A stretch of DNA of 64,000 nucleotides from Kalaharituber pfeilii (GCA_015179045.1 WHUZ01000025.1:620001-684000); one strand, 5' to 3'. Counted from the first letter of the stretch, positions 1-9,882 are shown. Numbers and translations: made by a program. The notes: generated by a model from the letters alone, not told the origin.

Positions 1-447
1 CTACAACTGACGTACAGACCACTGGAATACCTGGGGACCAGAAAGAGGGTGTCCACACTCGCAGGCATAATGGGGGACAAAGGACTGAGACAATGGAGAT
101 ACCAGATAGGAAAAGAAGAGTCACCGGAGTGCAGGTGGTGTGGAAAAGCCCTCGAGAATTACAGACACATAACGAAAGACTGTGAGGCGTGGAAGAAGAG
201 ATTACCGGGAGGCGAGGCGGGGATGAAGAGGCCAAAGGGGGGGAGAAGGGGAAAAAGAAAGAGGGGGAGAAGGAGGGGATGAAACTGGTTGAGGTGTTGG
301 ACTGGGCAGCGAGCTAGTTTCTTTGTTTCACACACTCTACGTCTCTTTATGATCTATCAGTTACTATTTGTTCTTTATGTACCTAACACCTCGCCGTAGC
401 CTATCAGGCGGCACGCGAGTAATGAAATAAAAAAAAAAAAAAAAAAT
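1..447 (+). mobile_element. 3' end of a family-A LINE (5' part outside window)
   Basis: The first 315 bases encode the C-terminus of a LINE ORF2, including the zinc-knuckle-like CRWCG...H...C motif (about codons 30-50) that also ends the full-length ORF2 at 33.7-36.9 kb. The reading frame shifts near 250-285, because the final LVEVLDWAAS-stop lies in another frame. The 3' UTR ends in the family-A hairpin (390-419, CTCGC...GCGAG) and an A-run to 446. It is a decayed copy and its 5' boundary is not visible. Confidence 0.85.
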
Positions 448-732
448 ATTGAGCATGTTGAGCGCGGGTATGAGATTAGAGAGTATTATGCATATAGGCA
501 TATTCAGCCTATTCAGCATATTGGGCGTAAATTCCCGACCCGGGCCAGGAATTGACCACTTTCGCAGTGCACATGAGATGTTGAACATATTGACCAAGCA
601 TATGAGATGTAGAGACTATTGAGCACATTGAGTGGACCATGAGGTTTGTTTTTTTTTTTTTTTTTTTTTTTTTTTGACCATGAGGTATAGAGAGTATGAA
701 GCGCAGTATGAGATGTAGAGAGTATTGACTCT
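448..732. repeat. Degenerate GAGATRTWGAG / TATTGAG-type AT-rich repeat
   Basis: Short imperfect units such as 'atgagatgtagagagtattgagcat' recur here. The same family appears at 1084-1130, 13.22-13.48, 14.5-15.0 and 58.04-58.4 kb in both orientations. No coding signal is seen. It behaves as a target for LINE insertions. Confidence 0.6.
635..686 (-). mobile_element. Poly(A)-only retro-insertion with TSD
   Basis: About 30 bases, almost all T, lie between two copies of GACCATGAGGT (635-645 and 676-686). The only thing inserted is a poly(A) tract in minus orientation, so this looks like a LINE-machinery insertion that copied only tail sequence. Confidence 0.7.
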
Positions 733-1083
733 TGAGTATGTTGAGCTTTTTTTTTTTTTTTTTTTTTTTATATCAATACTCGCGTGCCGCCCAACGGGCT
801 ATGGCGAGGGTCTTAATTAAAGAAAGTATAAAAAACACCAAACCTAACTACCTAACTACATGTATTGCCCGCGGATCCTTCCATGTTGCGGGTGGCGCCC
901 CGTATGATCTCCTACTTCCGTCCCCTCTCCATCTCATACCGGACACATTTGTGCCATCGTCCGCTCAGTCTCACCTTCTCGACTTCCACCTCTTTCTCCA
1001 AATAGATCACCACCGAGCTTGTCTTTTTGCCCTCCTCCTCCAACAAACTCTTCTTCCTGAGCCAGCGGATGAGTATGTTGAGC
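733..1083 (-). mobile_element. 5'-truncated ORF1-only element, family-A tail
   Basis: The insertion body is 747-1069, flanked by the 14-bp duplication TGAGTATGTTGAGC (733-746, 1070-1083). On the minus strand it begins inside the end of an ORF1 (decayed equivalents of EEGKTTSSV and VRLGGKW) and continues through a 3' UTR into the A hairpin (GCCC-GTT-GGGC inner stem) and poly(A). It is the same family as the fuller elements at 4.07 and 43.9 kb. Confidence 0.8.
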
Positions 1084-1451
1084 GTGCGCATGAGCTATCA
1101 CTGCGCCTATGAGATATTGGGCGGAAATGGAATCGGCATGCCGAAGGCGATATCTACGAATTGAGGCGGCCATGAAAGGGCTCTATGCTGACCTGGGCCT
1201 ATGTGTGATGCGGAAGGTATGGTACGAATGGTCGGGGCCACGTAAGGGCCCCAAGCCGATCGCCAGCATCAGGGCGCAAGTAAATGGTTGAAATTGCCTT
1301 GTGGACGCTCAAATGCGCCCAGACGCAATGACTATTGATCCCGAGAGTAACATGTGGCGTCACGATGCGACAGAAGTTGCTATTTAGCGTCAGGATGCGA
1401 CATGGGATGCTATTTAGCGGCAGGAGGCAAGGGGGCATGGGGCGCAATAGA
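1084..1451. other. No gene; GCGTCAGGATGCGAC-type short repeats
   Basis: Short repeats near 1320-1430 resemble motifs at 14.4 and 56.2-56.3 kb. No ORF with recognisable content is present. Confidence 0.4.
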
Positions 1452-1539
1452 AATAGCGCATTGCTTTTTTTTTTTTTTTTTTTTTATTTCATTACTCGCA
1501 TGCCGCCCTATGGGCTATGGCGAGGTAATAGCGCATTGC
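1452..1539 (-). mobile_element. Orphan family-A tail insertion (62 bp)
   Basis: The insert 1465-1526 consists of poly(T), the complement of TAATGAAAT, and the A hairpin (GCCC-ATA-GGGC inner stem). It lies between perfect AATAGCGCATTGC copies (1452-1464, 1527-1539). Nothing upstream of the hairpin was copied apart from two or three bases. Confidence 0.85.
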
Positions 1540-1624
1540 GTCCGGACGCTGAGTGGGTGCGTCGGGACGCAACTTCATCTTTGCTGATCGGCGGCTATGG
1601 TGCCGGAAGTTAATAATCAACATG

Positions 1625-1636
1625 AAATTTACGACA

Positions 1637-1671
<35 letters not shown>

Positions 1672-1755
1672 CATTACTCGCGTGCCGCCTTGTAGGCTAT
1701 GGCGAGGGTTTAGATACATGCAAGACAGTAACCGAATAGTAAAATTTACGACACA
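1625..1755 (-). mobile_element. Short family-A 3'-end insertion (103 bp)
   Basis: The insert 1639-1741 carries poly(T), the A hairpin (GCCT-ACA-AGGC) and about 35 bases of 3' UTR, between perfect AAATTTACGACACA copies (1625-1638, 1742-1755). Confidence 0.85.
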
Positions 1756-2026
1756 ACCGACACAACTCAAAACCTATCAGCAACCACAACCTGATATAAA
1801 CTAAGGTAGAAATATCAAAAGTCTATACTATTTGAGACGCTCTATCATTCTATGATATTTTCATGGCAAAATCTTTATTCATTGTAAAACTGAAAAGGTT
1901 CAAAGCTTTTTTACTTTCTTAGGAAATGTAGCAAATGTTACATGCCAAGCCCCATACGAATGGATTAGTCATCACAGAGGTTCCCCTCTCGCACCCGCCG
2001 GTGACTCTTATTTTTGAAGGCCCCTG
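1756..2026. other. Intergenic, nothing recognised
   Basis: AT-rich sequence without repeats or ORFs that I can assign. Confidence 0.4.
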
Positions 2027-2265
2027 TACTGTAGATGACTGGCTTACTAACCACGACGTGCTTACTAACCACTGAAAATCGGCATGGTTCCGGTTCACTT
2101 TTCGTACAATTATCTAGATAAATACCACTCTATACCCATGCAAATACCTATGCTTCTTAATTTCCTGCAACTATATCCACACTGCTTTTATTTTTCGGCC
2201 TCTTCGCTGTTTTTCTGCTTGGCTTACCGCTGGCTAACTCTGTGTTGGTGATAGGTGTGGATGCG

Positions 2266-2358
2266 GACCCAGGTTTCTCTTTTTTTTTTTTTTTTTTTTT
2301 TTTAATCACATAACCCCGCTTGTAGCACTTGGCCATGGCAGGGTGACCCAGGTTTCTC
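2266..2358 (-). mobile_element. Orphan family-B tail insertion (65 bp)
   Basis: The insert 2280-2344 is poly(T) followed by the complement of CCCTGCCATGGCC...GCGGGGTTATGTGATT. It lies between perfect GACCCAGGTTTCTC copies (2266-2279, 2345-2358) within the C-terminal flank of the Fot1-like element. The sense-strand 5' end is at the start of the hairpin. Confidence 0.85.
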
Positions 2359-4144
2359 GGCACCATCGATGCGAGGGGTATTTTCAACACAACCACAAGG
2401 GAGCGAGGCTCAGAAGGCTTAGAAGATGAAGCTGGTAGCTATTAAAATTAGTAGAGATTTATTAATTAAAGAGATGTGAAAAAATACTTCTGAGTTCCTA
2501 GTGGTTGTTTCACCTGAATCCGGCACATCAACCACTGGAGAGTTATCTAAAGAAATACCTGCTAGCCGGAGCCGGAGGAGTTCTGCACCTGTGATTGCTC
2601 TTGCAGTGGTAATAACCTTTCGTCCCTTATTGTTTTTTTCCTTTGATCGCCTATCCAATGCTATCTCCAAGTCACGAGTACGTTCCTTGTCCAGAATACT
2701 ATGAGTTAGAGACTGCTCAGCTGCAGAGCTGAGCTTTTGGATTAGAAGTGGTATTTCTGGTGCTGCTGGGTTTTCTTTATGAAGATGAAGAGCATAAAGA
2801 GTGGTTTGTCGGACTGCGCGAGAATTGGATGGGGTAGGAGGTATAGTCTTCCGGGGATTAGAAAGCATAAATTTTGGGCTATGGACTGTCACAGCTCTGA
2901 GTGGGTTACTCCTGTTTGTAGGTTGCGGAAGCTTGCTTTAGACTACTCGATAGTTGATTGGCCATATACCACTGCTGGCAAATGCTGACTTGATATTTTT
3001 GGGAGTATAAGTAAGTTGACGAGCTTCTCGAAGAATGCTATATAGTGTCAGCTATTGATTCTAATTTAAATCAACCTTGAGGCTAGTCCAACATACGGTA
3101 GGAAGTTTCTCTTGCTAATAGCTTCACGTCCAGTTCGCATAGCCTGTTCTACACCACGAGCGTAATAATGCTGAAGGGGTCCAAAGAGTCCAACGTCTAA
3201 TGGCTGCAAGAGATGTGTGGTATGAGGTGGGAGGCAAAATACAATGATATCATGCTGTATACAATAATGCAAAAGTTCCAACTAAAGTGAGAGTTGTGAC
3301 CATCAACGATAAGAAGTCGATATTGACGTGGAAGTGTTCGGAAAGAGGTGTGCGGTTCAAAACATAACCGAAGATAGTCTGCACTCAGGATTTGATTCGT
3401 CCACCCTTTATCTGAATATGCGACAACAGTATCCGAATCTTTTTCATTCAGATACTCATACCATGCATCTTGATGTGATTTTCCCTTATAAATAATCATG
3501 GGTGGTAGTAAAAATCCATCTGCAGCAACCGTTTCTAGTAATGTAATAATCTCACGATTTCCGTCTTTCATCATAGGTGGACTTTTCCTCCCTCGCCTAC
3601 AAATAACCTTCACTCGGGTGACTTTCCCATCAATAAGCCCTTTTCATCCATATTGTGGTGAAAGTTGGTAATCATCAATGACTTTCTGTAGCTTTCGAAG
3701 GGCATCCTTAATAACCATAGGATAGGAGGATAAAATCCGTTGTTTTTTTGACTTGAGAACTGAACTTAGTAGTCAATTCGGGATTTCGGTCTAGAAATCG
3801 TGAAATCCAATGTTTTCCCGGATTTTTGTCACATTCTCGAGCTCGAAGAATTGTTCGTGCCATTTCTCGTACCATATCTACCCGAAGCGGTAATCCCTGA
3901 TTATCTAACCGTATACACCACTCCTTAATTACTTTCTCCTCTGCTGGTGTTAATAGCTGTATATCCTCATTCGCTTGTCTTCGACTTTTTGCACCACCAT
4001 TGATTCTTGCTCTTAATGTTGGATATGGTATCCCATAGTTATCTGCAGCAGCTCTAATACTCTCTTCACATCCCCAACCACCACAGGAAGAGCGTTTGGA
4101 AGTGACTCCACAACCACAACGCTCCCCCCGCTGAAACCTACATA

Positions 4145-4179
4145 GATCGAAAGCTCTCAGCGAGCTGAGTCTTTTGATC
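4145..4179 (+). promoter_or_regulatory. Conserved 35-nt hairpin in 5' UTR of ORF1-only element
   Basis: The two arms begin and end GATC and pair with one small internal loop. The block is identical base for base in the second copy (45267-45301, minus), although surrounding UTR sequence differs. It could be a translation or packaging signal. Ribozyme core motifs were not found. Confidence 0.6.
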
Positions 4180-4336
4180 TAATTTTTATTCTCAAATACC
4201 GGACAGTGCGATTTTCCCCCGAGGGGCGAAATCTCGAGAATCCCTCAGCTCACCACCTCCGTTGCCAACACATCACCCACACCCCGCTGGTGCCAAGCGC
4301 CTATCAACATCCACGGATAAGGACTTACAGCCAATC

Positions 4337-5326
4337 ATGCCTAAGGGAAAGAAGAAAAGTTCGACCCTCCCCCCGCCGCCCCCTCCCCAAGCGACGGTGT
4401 CCTCTCCCCAGGCGACGGACCCGCCGGACTTCGACAAACAGTGGCTGGATCAGTTAGACAAACTAGCCTCCGCAGGCACAAGCTGGCAGGCAGTCATCGC
4501 GGCATTATGGAAATACAGAGCACAAGACAACAATCCCCCGGGACCAGGCGCGACACTATTCATCCGGATCGAAGAGCGCTCAGCAGCGGTATACGGCTTA
4601 AAGCCGGGACAGTGCCTCCCCTCCGAGGAACACGGGATCCTGGCCCCACCTCCGCCTCAGCCAATGGGGTTTAGCCCCATCACAACCATAGCCACGGCAC
4701 CGGAGCTTCAAGAGACTCAGCCACTGGGGTTCAGCCCCATAACGAACGTAGACACACCACCGGCGGAACCAAGACCGGAAGCCTCCGACTTCCACCACTA
4801 CCAATTATTATCGCAGGAACCCATCCCCAAAGCGACAACACCTCCTGCAACACCCAACCCCACCAACCCGACCCCTCCCAAGTCCACCAGGAGGAAAAGG
4901 ACCAAGGGAAAAAAGAAACCGCTGGTCCCGGTCGAACGGGAGGTCTCCCCAGCCTCCCCAACACCCGAACCGACATCAACTCCCACCCCTGCACCACGAC
5001 AAAAACAACCCCAAGCACCATCACGCCCCCGAAGCCAGACACACAGCCGTCCCTCTCCCCAAACCACAGGCATCGTCATCCATGGCGTCGCCACCAGGAG
5101 AAACTTGGAGAAGGTGAGAAAATGGCTTGAGGAAGACAACCAGACCCTAGACAAAAAGACATCGGGCATCCGATGGTTGCGACGGAAGCAGACACTTGAC
5201 GAAGAAGGCAAGACGGCTAGCTCCATAGTCTTATACACGAAGACAAAGGTGGAGCCCGGAAAGGTCAGGCTTGGCGGGAAATGGTTGAAGTCGGAGGTGT
5301 ACGAGCCAGACAGGAAAAGGGTTTAG
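4337..5326 (+). CDS. LINE-type ORF1 protein of the ORF1-only element
   Basis: An intact frame of 329 codons starts at the ATG at 4337 (MPKGKKK). That start is chosen because the related copy at 45.1 kb has the equivalent MPKGKK start; an in-frame ATG lies 75 bases upstream. The middle is very Pro/Thr-rich with two 'GFSPIT' repeats. The C-terminal 90 residues form a compact domain beginning GIVIHGVATRRNLEKVRKWL and ending VRLGGKWLKSEVYEPDRKR, conserved in the fragments at 0.9, 8.8, 13.1 and 44.1 kb. By position and architecture this is an RNA-binding ORF1-like protein. An RRM-like fold is inferred. No RT domain exists. Confidence 0.75.
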   Translation: MPKGKKKSSTLPPPPPPQATVSSPQATDPPDFDKQWLDQLDKLASAGTSWQAVIAALWKYRAQDNNPPGPGATLFIRIEERSAAVYGLKPGQCLPSEEHGILAPPPPQPMGFSPITTIATAPELQETQPLGFSPITNVDTPPAEPRPEASDFHHYQLLSQEPIPKATTPPATPNPTNPTPPKSTRRKRTKGKKKPLVPVEREVSPASPTPEPTSTPTPAPRQKQPQAPSRPRSQTHSRPSPQTTGIVIHGVATRRNLEKVRKWLEEDNQTLDKKTSGIRWLRRKQTLDEEGKTASSIVLYTKTKVEPGKVRLGGKWLKSEVYEPDRKRV

Positions 5327-5743
5327 ACGGGCTCGACACCATGCGTCAGACATCCCTCCCTTGTTTCAGACACTCTCTTGTACCTAGTTGGATAGTTAGG
5401 CAGTTTACTTATACCTCGCCATAGCCTTTTAGGCGGCATGCGAGTAATGAAAGAAAAAAAAAAAAAAAAAAAAAAAAAAATAATACTCTCTTCCTGTCCT
5501 AGGCGGTAGGCTTGTATTGCTTTTGCAATACTACATTCTCGCTGATCATCTTTCTGACGTTGTTTGATTCTACCCATGATTGACTGCTGGTGATAGAGAA
5601 GTCCGAGTTTTGCCAGAATTCTATATTATTCTTCATCTACGGTTTCTAATGCACTGGTTAACCCCTCTCATGATCTCTCAGAAAAAGCAATTTTTGGTTG
5701 GTTCGTTAGCATGTCTTGGTTCGTTAGTGCGTCACCTACAGTA

Positions 5744-5872
5744 CCATATTGATGACCATCCTTATATGCCTGCATAATACTAAGACACTTATTATAATAA
5801 CGTCAAATAGAGATGTCTGAAATAGAAAAAAGGGCTTTGGGTATAGTTCCTCGTAGACCTGCAATAGGCGGA
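5744..5872. other. Short spacer, nothing recognised
   Basis: The spacer lies between the Fot1-like element and the Myb-carrying TIR element. Confidence 0.4.
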
Positions 5873-6660
5873 TTTTGCAAAGTCCGGTTATTGAAATTCG
5901 GTTATTTTCCGGGTAACCATTAGTCATGATAACCCAACCAAAAACGGCCCAGATTTTGCAGCGTACCTAGGTTATTTCTGCGGTTTTTTTTTGGGGTTAT
6001 TTTCCACGCATAACTGCACGCATATTCCACGCATACCGCACGCATATTCGACCTATGGCGATAACCTCGCGCCGCAAGACCACTTTAGCTGTCGCATCTG
6101 CGGCAGCCTTTGTACTTCAAACTGTTGAAGCAAGATTCTCATTGTACTATGAGGATCTCGGAGGTCCTTCCCAATTTGTTCTTTCAGTAACATTCTGATT
6201 TTTTGCCAAAAAGCTCCTTTCTTGCCTTTGACATGCTCCGCTTGGTATTCAATGCATAAGCGGACTAGATGAAGCTTTTGTTCATCATTGAGTCGAGTAC
6301 GTAAGTTGTCTGCACGTGCTGGTGATTGGGTTTGAGGTGCCGGAGATTGAGTTTGCGGTAAGGACGATGTTGCACGACCACGCCCACGGGATGCTAAAAT
6401 TGTAGGCGCAGGTGATAGAGAAGGGGTTTGAGAAGACATTTGAGCAAGTAAAAAATATCAAGATACTTTGGTGTTGATGTAAAGTCCTTAACCGCACTTT
6501 GTGTTTAACCGAATTTATTCGGTTATACTGTATAACCGGAAAATTGCCAGAAATTTGGTTAACTCAGCCACAAACAACACGTTGCTACAGCAACATTGAT
6601 TAATAATAACCGGAAAATAAACAAATATGAGTTAACCGGACTTTGCAAAATCCGCCTAAT
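5873..6660. mobile_element. Short TIR transposon carrying a Myb-like ORF
   Basis: Inverted termini share a perfect 25-bp block from AGGCGGATTTT to the first GGTTA, and then, after a gap, a TTATTTTCCGGTTA-like motif. The target duplication is either TA (5875-5876/6657-6658) or AAT (5873-5875/6658-6660), and the sequence alone cannot decide. A 3-bp duplication and a Myb-like gene would fit PIF/Harbinger. TA would fit Tc1/mariner. No transposase frame is present. Confidence 0.7.
6053..6439 (-). CDS. Myb/SANT-like DNA-binding protein, element-encoded
   Basis: The intact 128-codon frame starts at 6439. Residues 1-45 are a low-complexity Ser/Pro/Gln/Thr-rich leader (two 'TQSPAPQ' type repeats). 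Residues 47-110 read RTRLNDEQKLHLVRLCIEY followed by KGAFWQKIRMLLKEQ and STMRILLQQFE, a three-helix pattern with spaced Trp/Phe and Leu typical of trihelix/Myb-like domains. It lies entirely within the TIR element, transcribed away from the 6.6-kb end. PIF/Harbinger transposons carry a Myb-like accessory protein needed for transposition. Whether this is such a protein or an independent exaptation is open. Confidence 0.6.
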   Translation of the reverse strand: MSSQTPSLSPAPTILASRGRGRATSSLPQTQSPAPQTQSPARADNLRTRLNDEQKLHLVRLCIEYQAEHVKGKKGAFWQKIRMLLKEQIGKDLRDPHSTMRILLQQFEVQRLPQMRQLKWSCGARLSP

Positions 6661-6951
6661 AGACTCTGAAAAAAACCTTCTATGAGTGGTGCGAGCGCGG
6701 GCAGCTGTAGACGTAAAGCGAGTGTGCAATGCGACCGTGTAAAGTGACCGTGGCTGAAGGGTGTCAAGCAGCGAAATGGAACATGTGGTGCTGCTTACTA
6801 ATGCTGGCCGGGAATGTTACAACATGTTGATTATTAACTTCCGGCACCATATTATAGCCCACAGGAATTGCGGCCACTCGTCGTAAGTACTGCTGGTTAC
6901 GCCTCGCGCCGGATTGAACCCAGTCGCATTTGATATAGCTTGTGCCTAAGC
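6661..6951. other. Intergenic, nothing recognised
   Basis: No repeat or coding signal that I can support. Confidence 0.4.
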
Positions 6952-7921
6952 TATGGTGATGTGCATCAACAAGGGACCAGTTGTTACATTCGCCCGCTTG
7001 CTGACTAATATGACAAAAATTGTCTTGTTCCCCTTGTACTGTTGTCGCCTGCTCGCCCCTGAGCCCACAACTTCGCAAATTCAGTACCGCATATCCCTAA
7101 AACGAACCTGTTTTTTGACATCGGACAACTTGAGTGAAGTTCCTAAGAGTGAGCATATTCTACTTACTTGTTCTCTATGGAGAGGCTAGTTCTGTAGAAC
7201 ATGTTGGCCTCATCTATGCCAAATGCCTCGTCCTACTAACCAAGTGAAGAATAGCTTGCCTGCGCACTGCTGCTAGCAGGAAGTAAAAAATATCAGTTAC
7301 GGTGGAAGTGGATACTTCCATTGTATTTAGCAAAAGTGAAGAATCTTTGGGAGATAAATTTGAGTCAGATCAAGAAGAGGAGGAACAACGTGATGCACAG
7401 GAGATTCACGATTTGAGCATGGCAACAAATGTTAATCAGGAGTTGATGAAAATATAATAGACATGGACTTTTCTGCTATTGAGCTCAGATATCAACATGG
7501 TCTACAGGTCTGTCACATATTTCTGATATCATCATTAATCGCTTTTTTTTATAGATGTTTGCGTACTATGGAAGCATATCTCTAGATGGTACACAAGCAA
7601 AGTCACCGAGGATTAAGTAGATCATTTCCTTATTTAGTTAGAATTTGACTTACACTAGTACTAATTCTAAATTCTTGGCTATTTTGGCATATTACATTTC
7701 AAGGGCTTCTCATACAAAGTATAAGGTTTTCAAAACCTAATAACTCAACAACGCCTTCATATTTTTTAAATCGGATATCATCAAGTTGTATAGCAGACGA
7801 AATAGTACTTTTTTATGGGGTTTACACTTCAATCAGATCTGGTTGGGTGACAAGGAAGAGTCTCAACTTTAAGCCCATATTTTCGGCTGACACGGGTCCC
7901 TTATTGATGCACATCACCATA
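6952..7921. mobile_element. Possible TA-flanked TIR element (966 bp)
   Basis: The sequence TGGTGATGTGCATCAACAAG followed by GGACC at 6954 recurs inverted at 7919 with one difference, and TA flanks both ends. The interior is AT-rich. A short acidic frame (about 7304-7459: SEESLGDKFESDQEEEEQRD, then a stop) is the only candidate coding remnant. Confidence 0.55.
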
Positions 7922-7959
7922 AAGGGCTGAAGTGCCAAGTAGTCCTGCAACCTGAGCTT

Positions 7960-8158
7960 AACTTAACAAGTATGACAGGTCTCTGTCGCCAACGGAGACA
8001 GAGACAGGGATACACTGGCAGAACTACTTGAATGGGTTGGACGGTCATAGGCGCGCGTGACACTGATTTTCCTGTTTACATTTCTTTCACATCTTATGTA
8101 CCTAAACCTCGCCATAGCCCATAGGGCGGCATGCGAGTAATGATATAAAAAAAAAAAA
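7960..8158 (+). mobile_element. Truncated family-A LINE 3' end
   Basis: It contains the ORF2 C-terminus (TLAELLEWVGRS-stop, about 8008-8050), a 3' UTR, the A hairpin (GCCC-ATA-GGGC at about 8108-8137) and poly(A) ending just before the ORF1 relic at 8159. No clear target duplication was found. Confidence 0.75.
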
Positions 8159-8878
8159 AGAGGCAAGAAAGATTGCGTCCGCACCTCCGGTCGGCGACAC
8201 CGCAGGCCCCGCGCCTGATAACACCACCCCATCAAGCTCCAAGCCTACCCCGAGCCCAACGCAAAAGACCCAGACACCCAGGACTCCCTCTGTTACGGTT
8301 TCTACGATAATGTAGTAAATATGAGGGTGTAACTTAGGACAACGCTTGGTGCTTGACCTTTCGACAGGGCAGCTCTAGCTGGCCCTTCTTATAGTCAATC
8401 CGGCGTGCCTTCCTTCTATTGTCTCTCTATGCTATGATATCACGATGTTCTATCTATAGCCATTCCTCAGCCACTGCCTCGCCTCATCTAGAGGTCCATC
8501 CGGTGGCTCTGCTCCTGGAGGTCCGTTCAGTGGCCCTGCTCCTGGAGGTCCATTCGGTGGCTTTGCTCCTAGAGGTCCGTCCGGTGGCTGTCGCTACGCT
8601 CTGACCATGCCGGCATTCCTTGTGATACACATCCGTGCCTGACCCATGTTTCATTGCCAGACTGCAGCTATCGGTTGATCAGGCCGAATTGTCGCTAGTA
8701 GCTTTACAGGCCAATGTGGGTGGATATCCCCTTCGCGGGTAGACCCTGACACCCTCCCGCCCCAAGACCAAGCTCCCCACCACACCACCTACGCCCGATG
8801 CCAGCACCACGACAAAGCTCGGCATCGTTGTACACGGAATAGCCCTGAGGAAGGACTTAGGGAAGGTCCGGAGACGGG
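8159..8878 (+). pseudogene. ORF1 relic split by a solo LTR
   Basis: Removing the LTR and one TSD copy restores one uninterrupted frame. It runs from EARKIASAPP..., equivalent to REANKIAATDP of the 44-kb copy, through a Pro/Thr-rich linker into GIVVHGIALRKDLGKVRR, where it stops matching at about 8878. It is a fragment of an ORF1-only element or LINE ORF1. Confidence 0.75.
8286..8756. mobile_element. Solo LTR (461 bp)
   Basis: The sequence 8291-8751 starts TGTTACGG and ends CCCTGACA, and is flanked by CCCTC on both sides (8286-8290, 8752-8756). A short internal tandem repeat with GAGGTCC..CGGTGGC units lies at 8490-8590. No internal region of this element is present in the window. Confidence 0.8.
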
Positions 8879-8969
8879 ACCTCTCCGGGCAGGCCAGTCT
8901 GGCCTGCCCCAATGCAGGGGTATCGACAGGGAACTGTAGACTAGCCTGCCCGGTTGCAGAGGTATCTAC

Positions 8970-9060
8970 TAGCGGAAAAAAATAAGTATCCGGACAGGGG
9001 ATAAATGCATATTATGCGCTATGCAGCATTTGCTCTAAACTAGCATATGTTTCGTATTCT
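8970..9060. mobile_element. One-armed copy of the GGACAGGGG MITE
   Basis: It matches the left terminus of the MITEs at 13.80 and 16.26 kb (AAAAATAAGTATccGGACAG, TGCATATTATGCGCTATG, AACTAGCATAT). The matching right terminus is absent. Confidence 0.6.
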
Positions 9061-9269
9061 TGACTGTGGATATCCATGAGACTAGTTCAATTTCGTAATA
9101 GATTGTCCAAATTCGCATACCAAATAGCCCAATATTGCTTTTATCAATAAAACAATATCTACAATAATGAAGATACTGAAATCAACATGCACTAATATCA
9201 TTGAGAGTGCAGTTTTAAGAGTTTCACATATGCATTAGCTACAAATCTTGAAGTTGTGATAAAGTGCAG

Positions 9270-9570
9270 ATGAGAGTACTGCCACTGGAAGGAGGTCACT
9301 ACTGCTTGTTTTCACTACTATTGCAGTGCTCTTCTGTAGCCTGTTCCAGACACTTTTCCGGAAGCTTTTGTGGAGACTGTTCCGGAGGCTGTTTGAGTAG
9401 CTGTTTTAGAAGGTGTCGTTCCAGAGGTTGTTCCAGAGGCTACTTTAAAAGCCGTTTCGGAGGCCGTTTGAGCTCGAACAGCCTCTCGAGCAGTATTTCA
9501 ATGGCCTCTAGAACAGCCTTTGGAACAGCTCTTGGAATAGCCTTGGAAAAGCTTCTAAAAAAGCTCTGAA
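9270..9570. repeat. GAGGCTGTTCC / GGAACAGCCTC imperfect repeat with inverted halves
   Basis: Units of 15-25 bases around TTCCRGAGGCTGTTT run direct in the first half and inverted in the second, so the strand could fold back. Adjacent sequences at 9.06-9.27 and 9.57-9.71 kb hold nothing recognised. Confidence 0.5.
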
Positions 9571-9712
9571 GAGCAGTCTTGAAATCTTAGGCCCTATTAG
9601 AACAGTAAGTTTTGATCATTATAATGCCTGAACCTATGCTTATCATGGTTGCCTACAGTGCCATTTTTATATTCCTAGTAGAGGGCTTATATCTATTTTC
9701 CTTGTTCTGATA

Positions 9713-9713
<1 letters not shown>

Positions 9714-9746
<33 letters not shown>

Positions 9747-9776
9747 TTTCTCGCTTGCCGCCCTAGGGATATGGCG
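9714..9776 (-). mobile_element. Orphan family-A tail insertion, degenerate
   Basis: It consists of poly(T) and then a decayed A hairpin that ends at GGATATGGCG. A target duplication is not clear. Confidence 0.55.
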
Positions 9777-9837
9777 TCATTTTGTACTGCTGGTGACCAA
9801 TTGTGCTGTGAAAGTGCGTTGCCATTGCGTCTCATCA

Positions 9838-9882
9838 TGCCAAGAAACCATAGAGCGGCTGTAGCTCCATGGTTTCTTGGCA
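9838..9882. repeat. TGCCAAGAAACCATG palindrome
   Basis: Fourteen-base arms, TGCCAAGAAACCAT and ATGGTTTCTTGGCA, face each other across a 17-base loop. The same foldback occurs at 14305-14348, and single arms lie near 10.66 and 10.71 kb. Confidence 0.7.

Larger units (their letters stand above)
4055..5493 (+). mobile_element. Full-length ORF1-only LINE derivative (HAL1-like)
   Basis: The body 4068-5480 lies between TAATACTCTCTTC copies (4055-4067, 5481-5493). Its 5' end (AACCACC.CAGGA.GAGCGTTTGG) matches the 5' end of the minus-strand element at 43.9-45.4 kb, so both appear full length at about 1.4-1.5 kb. It has a 5' hairpin, one ORF, a short 3' UTR, the A hairpin (GCCT-TTT-AGGC) and poly(A). 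It encodes no endonuclease or reverse transcriptase, so mobility must come from an A-type LINE. Confidence 0.85.
2419..5577 (-). pseudogene. Fot1/pogo-family transposase pseudogene
   Basis: The gene reads on the minus strand. It starts at 5577 (MGRIKQRQKDD) and has a psq-type helix-turn-helix split by the insertion at 4068-5480: the EESI half lies at about 5482-5495 and the AAADNYGIPYP half at about 4020-4055. A CENP-B-like DNA-binding segment follows at 3.75-4.0 kb. The DDE core includes an Asp in NMDEKG (about 3636-3653), DGHNSH (about 3296-3313) and LQPLDVGLFGPL (about 3180-3215). A C-terminal charged region ends near 2419. Frameshifts or stops near 3750, 3620, 3285 and 3060, plus the insertion, make it non-functional. 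The family catalyses cut-and-paste transposition at TA sites. Confidence 0.85.
2027..5743 (-). mobile_element. Fot1/pogo-like DNA transposon with nested insertions
   Basis: Imperfect terminal inverted repeats of about 50 bp begin CTGTAG[A/G]TGAC at 2029 and 5741. They share the paired ACTAACCA / CTAACGAACC motifs and are flanked by TA at 2027-2028 and 5742-5743, the target duplication of Tc1/mariner elements. Removing the 65-bp insert at 2280 and the 1.4-kb ORF1-only element at 4068 leaves about 2.2 kb, a normal Fot1-like size. The transposase inside is broken. Confidence 0.8.

Noticed and set aside
4145..4179. Hammerhead ribozyme in the ORF1-only 5' UTR
   Set aside because: The block is a simple long hairpin; catalytic core motifs are missing.
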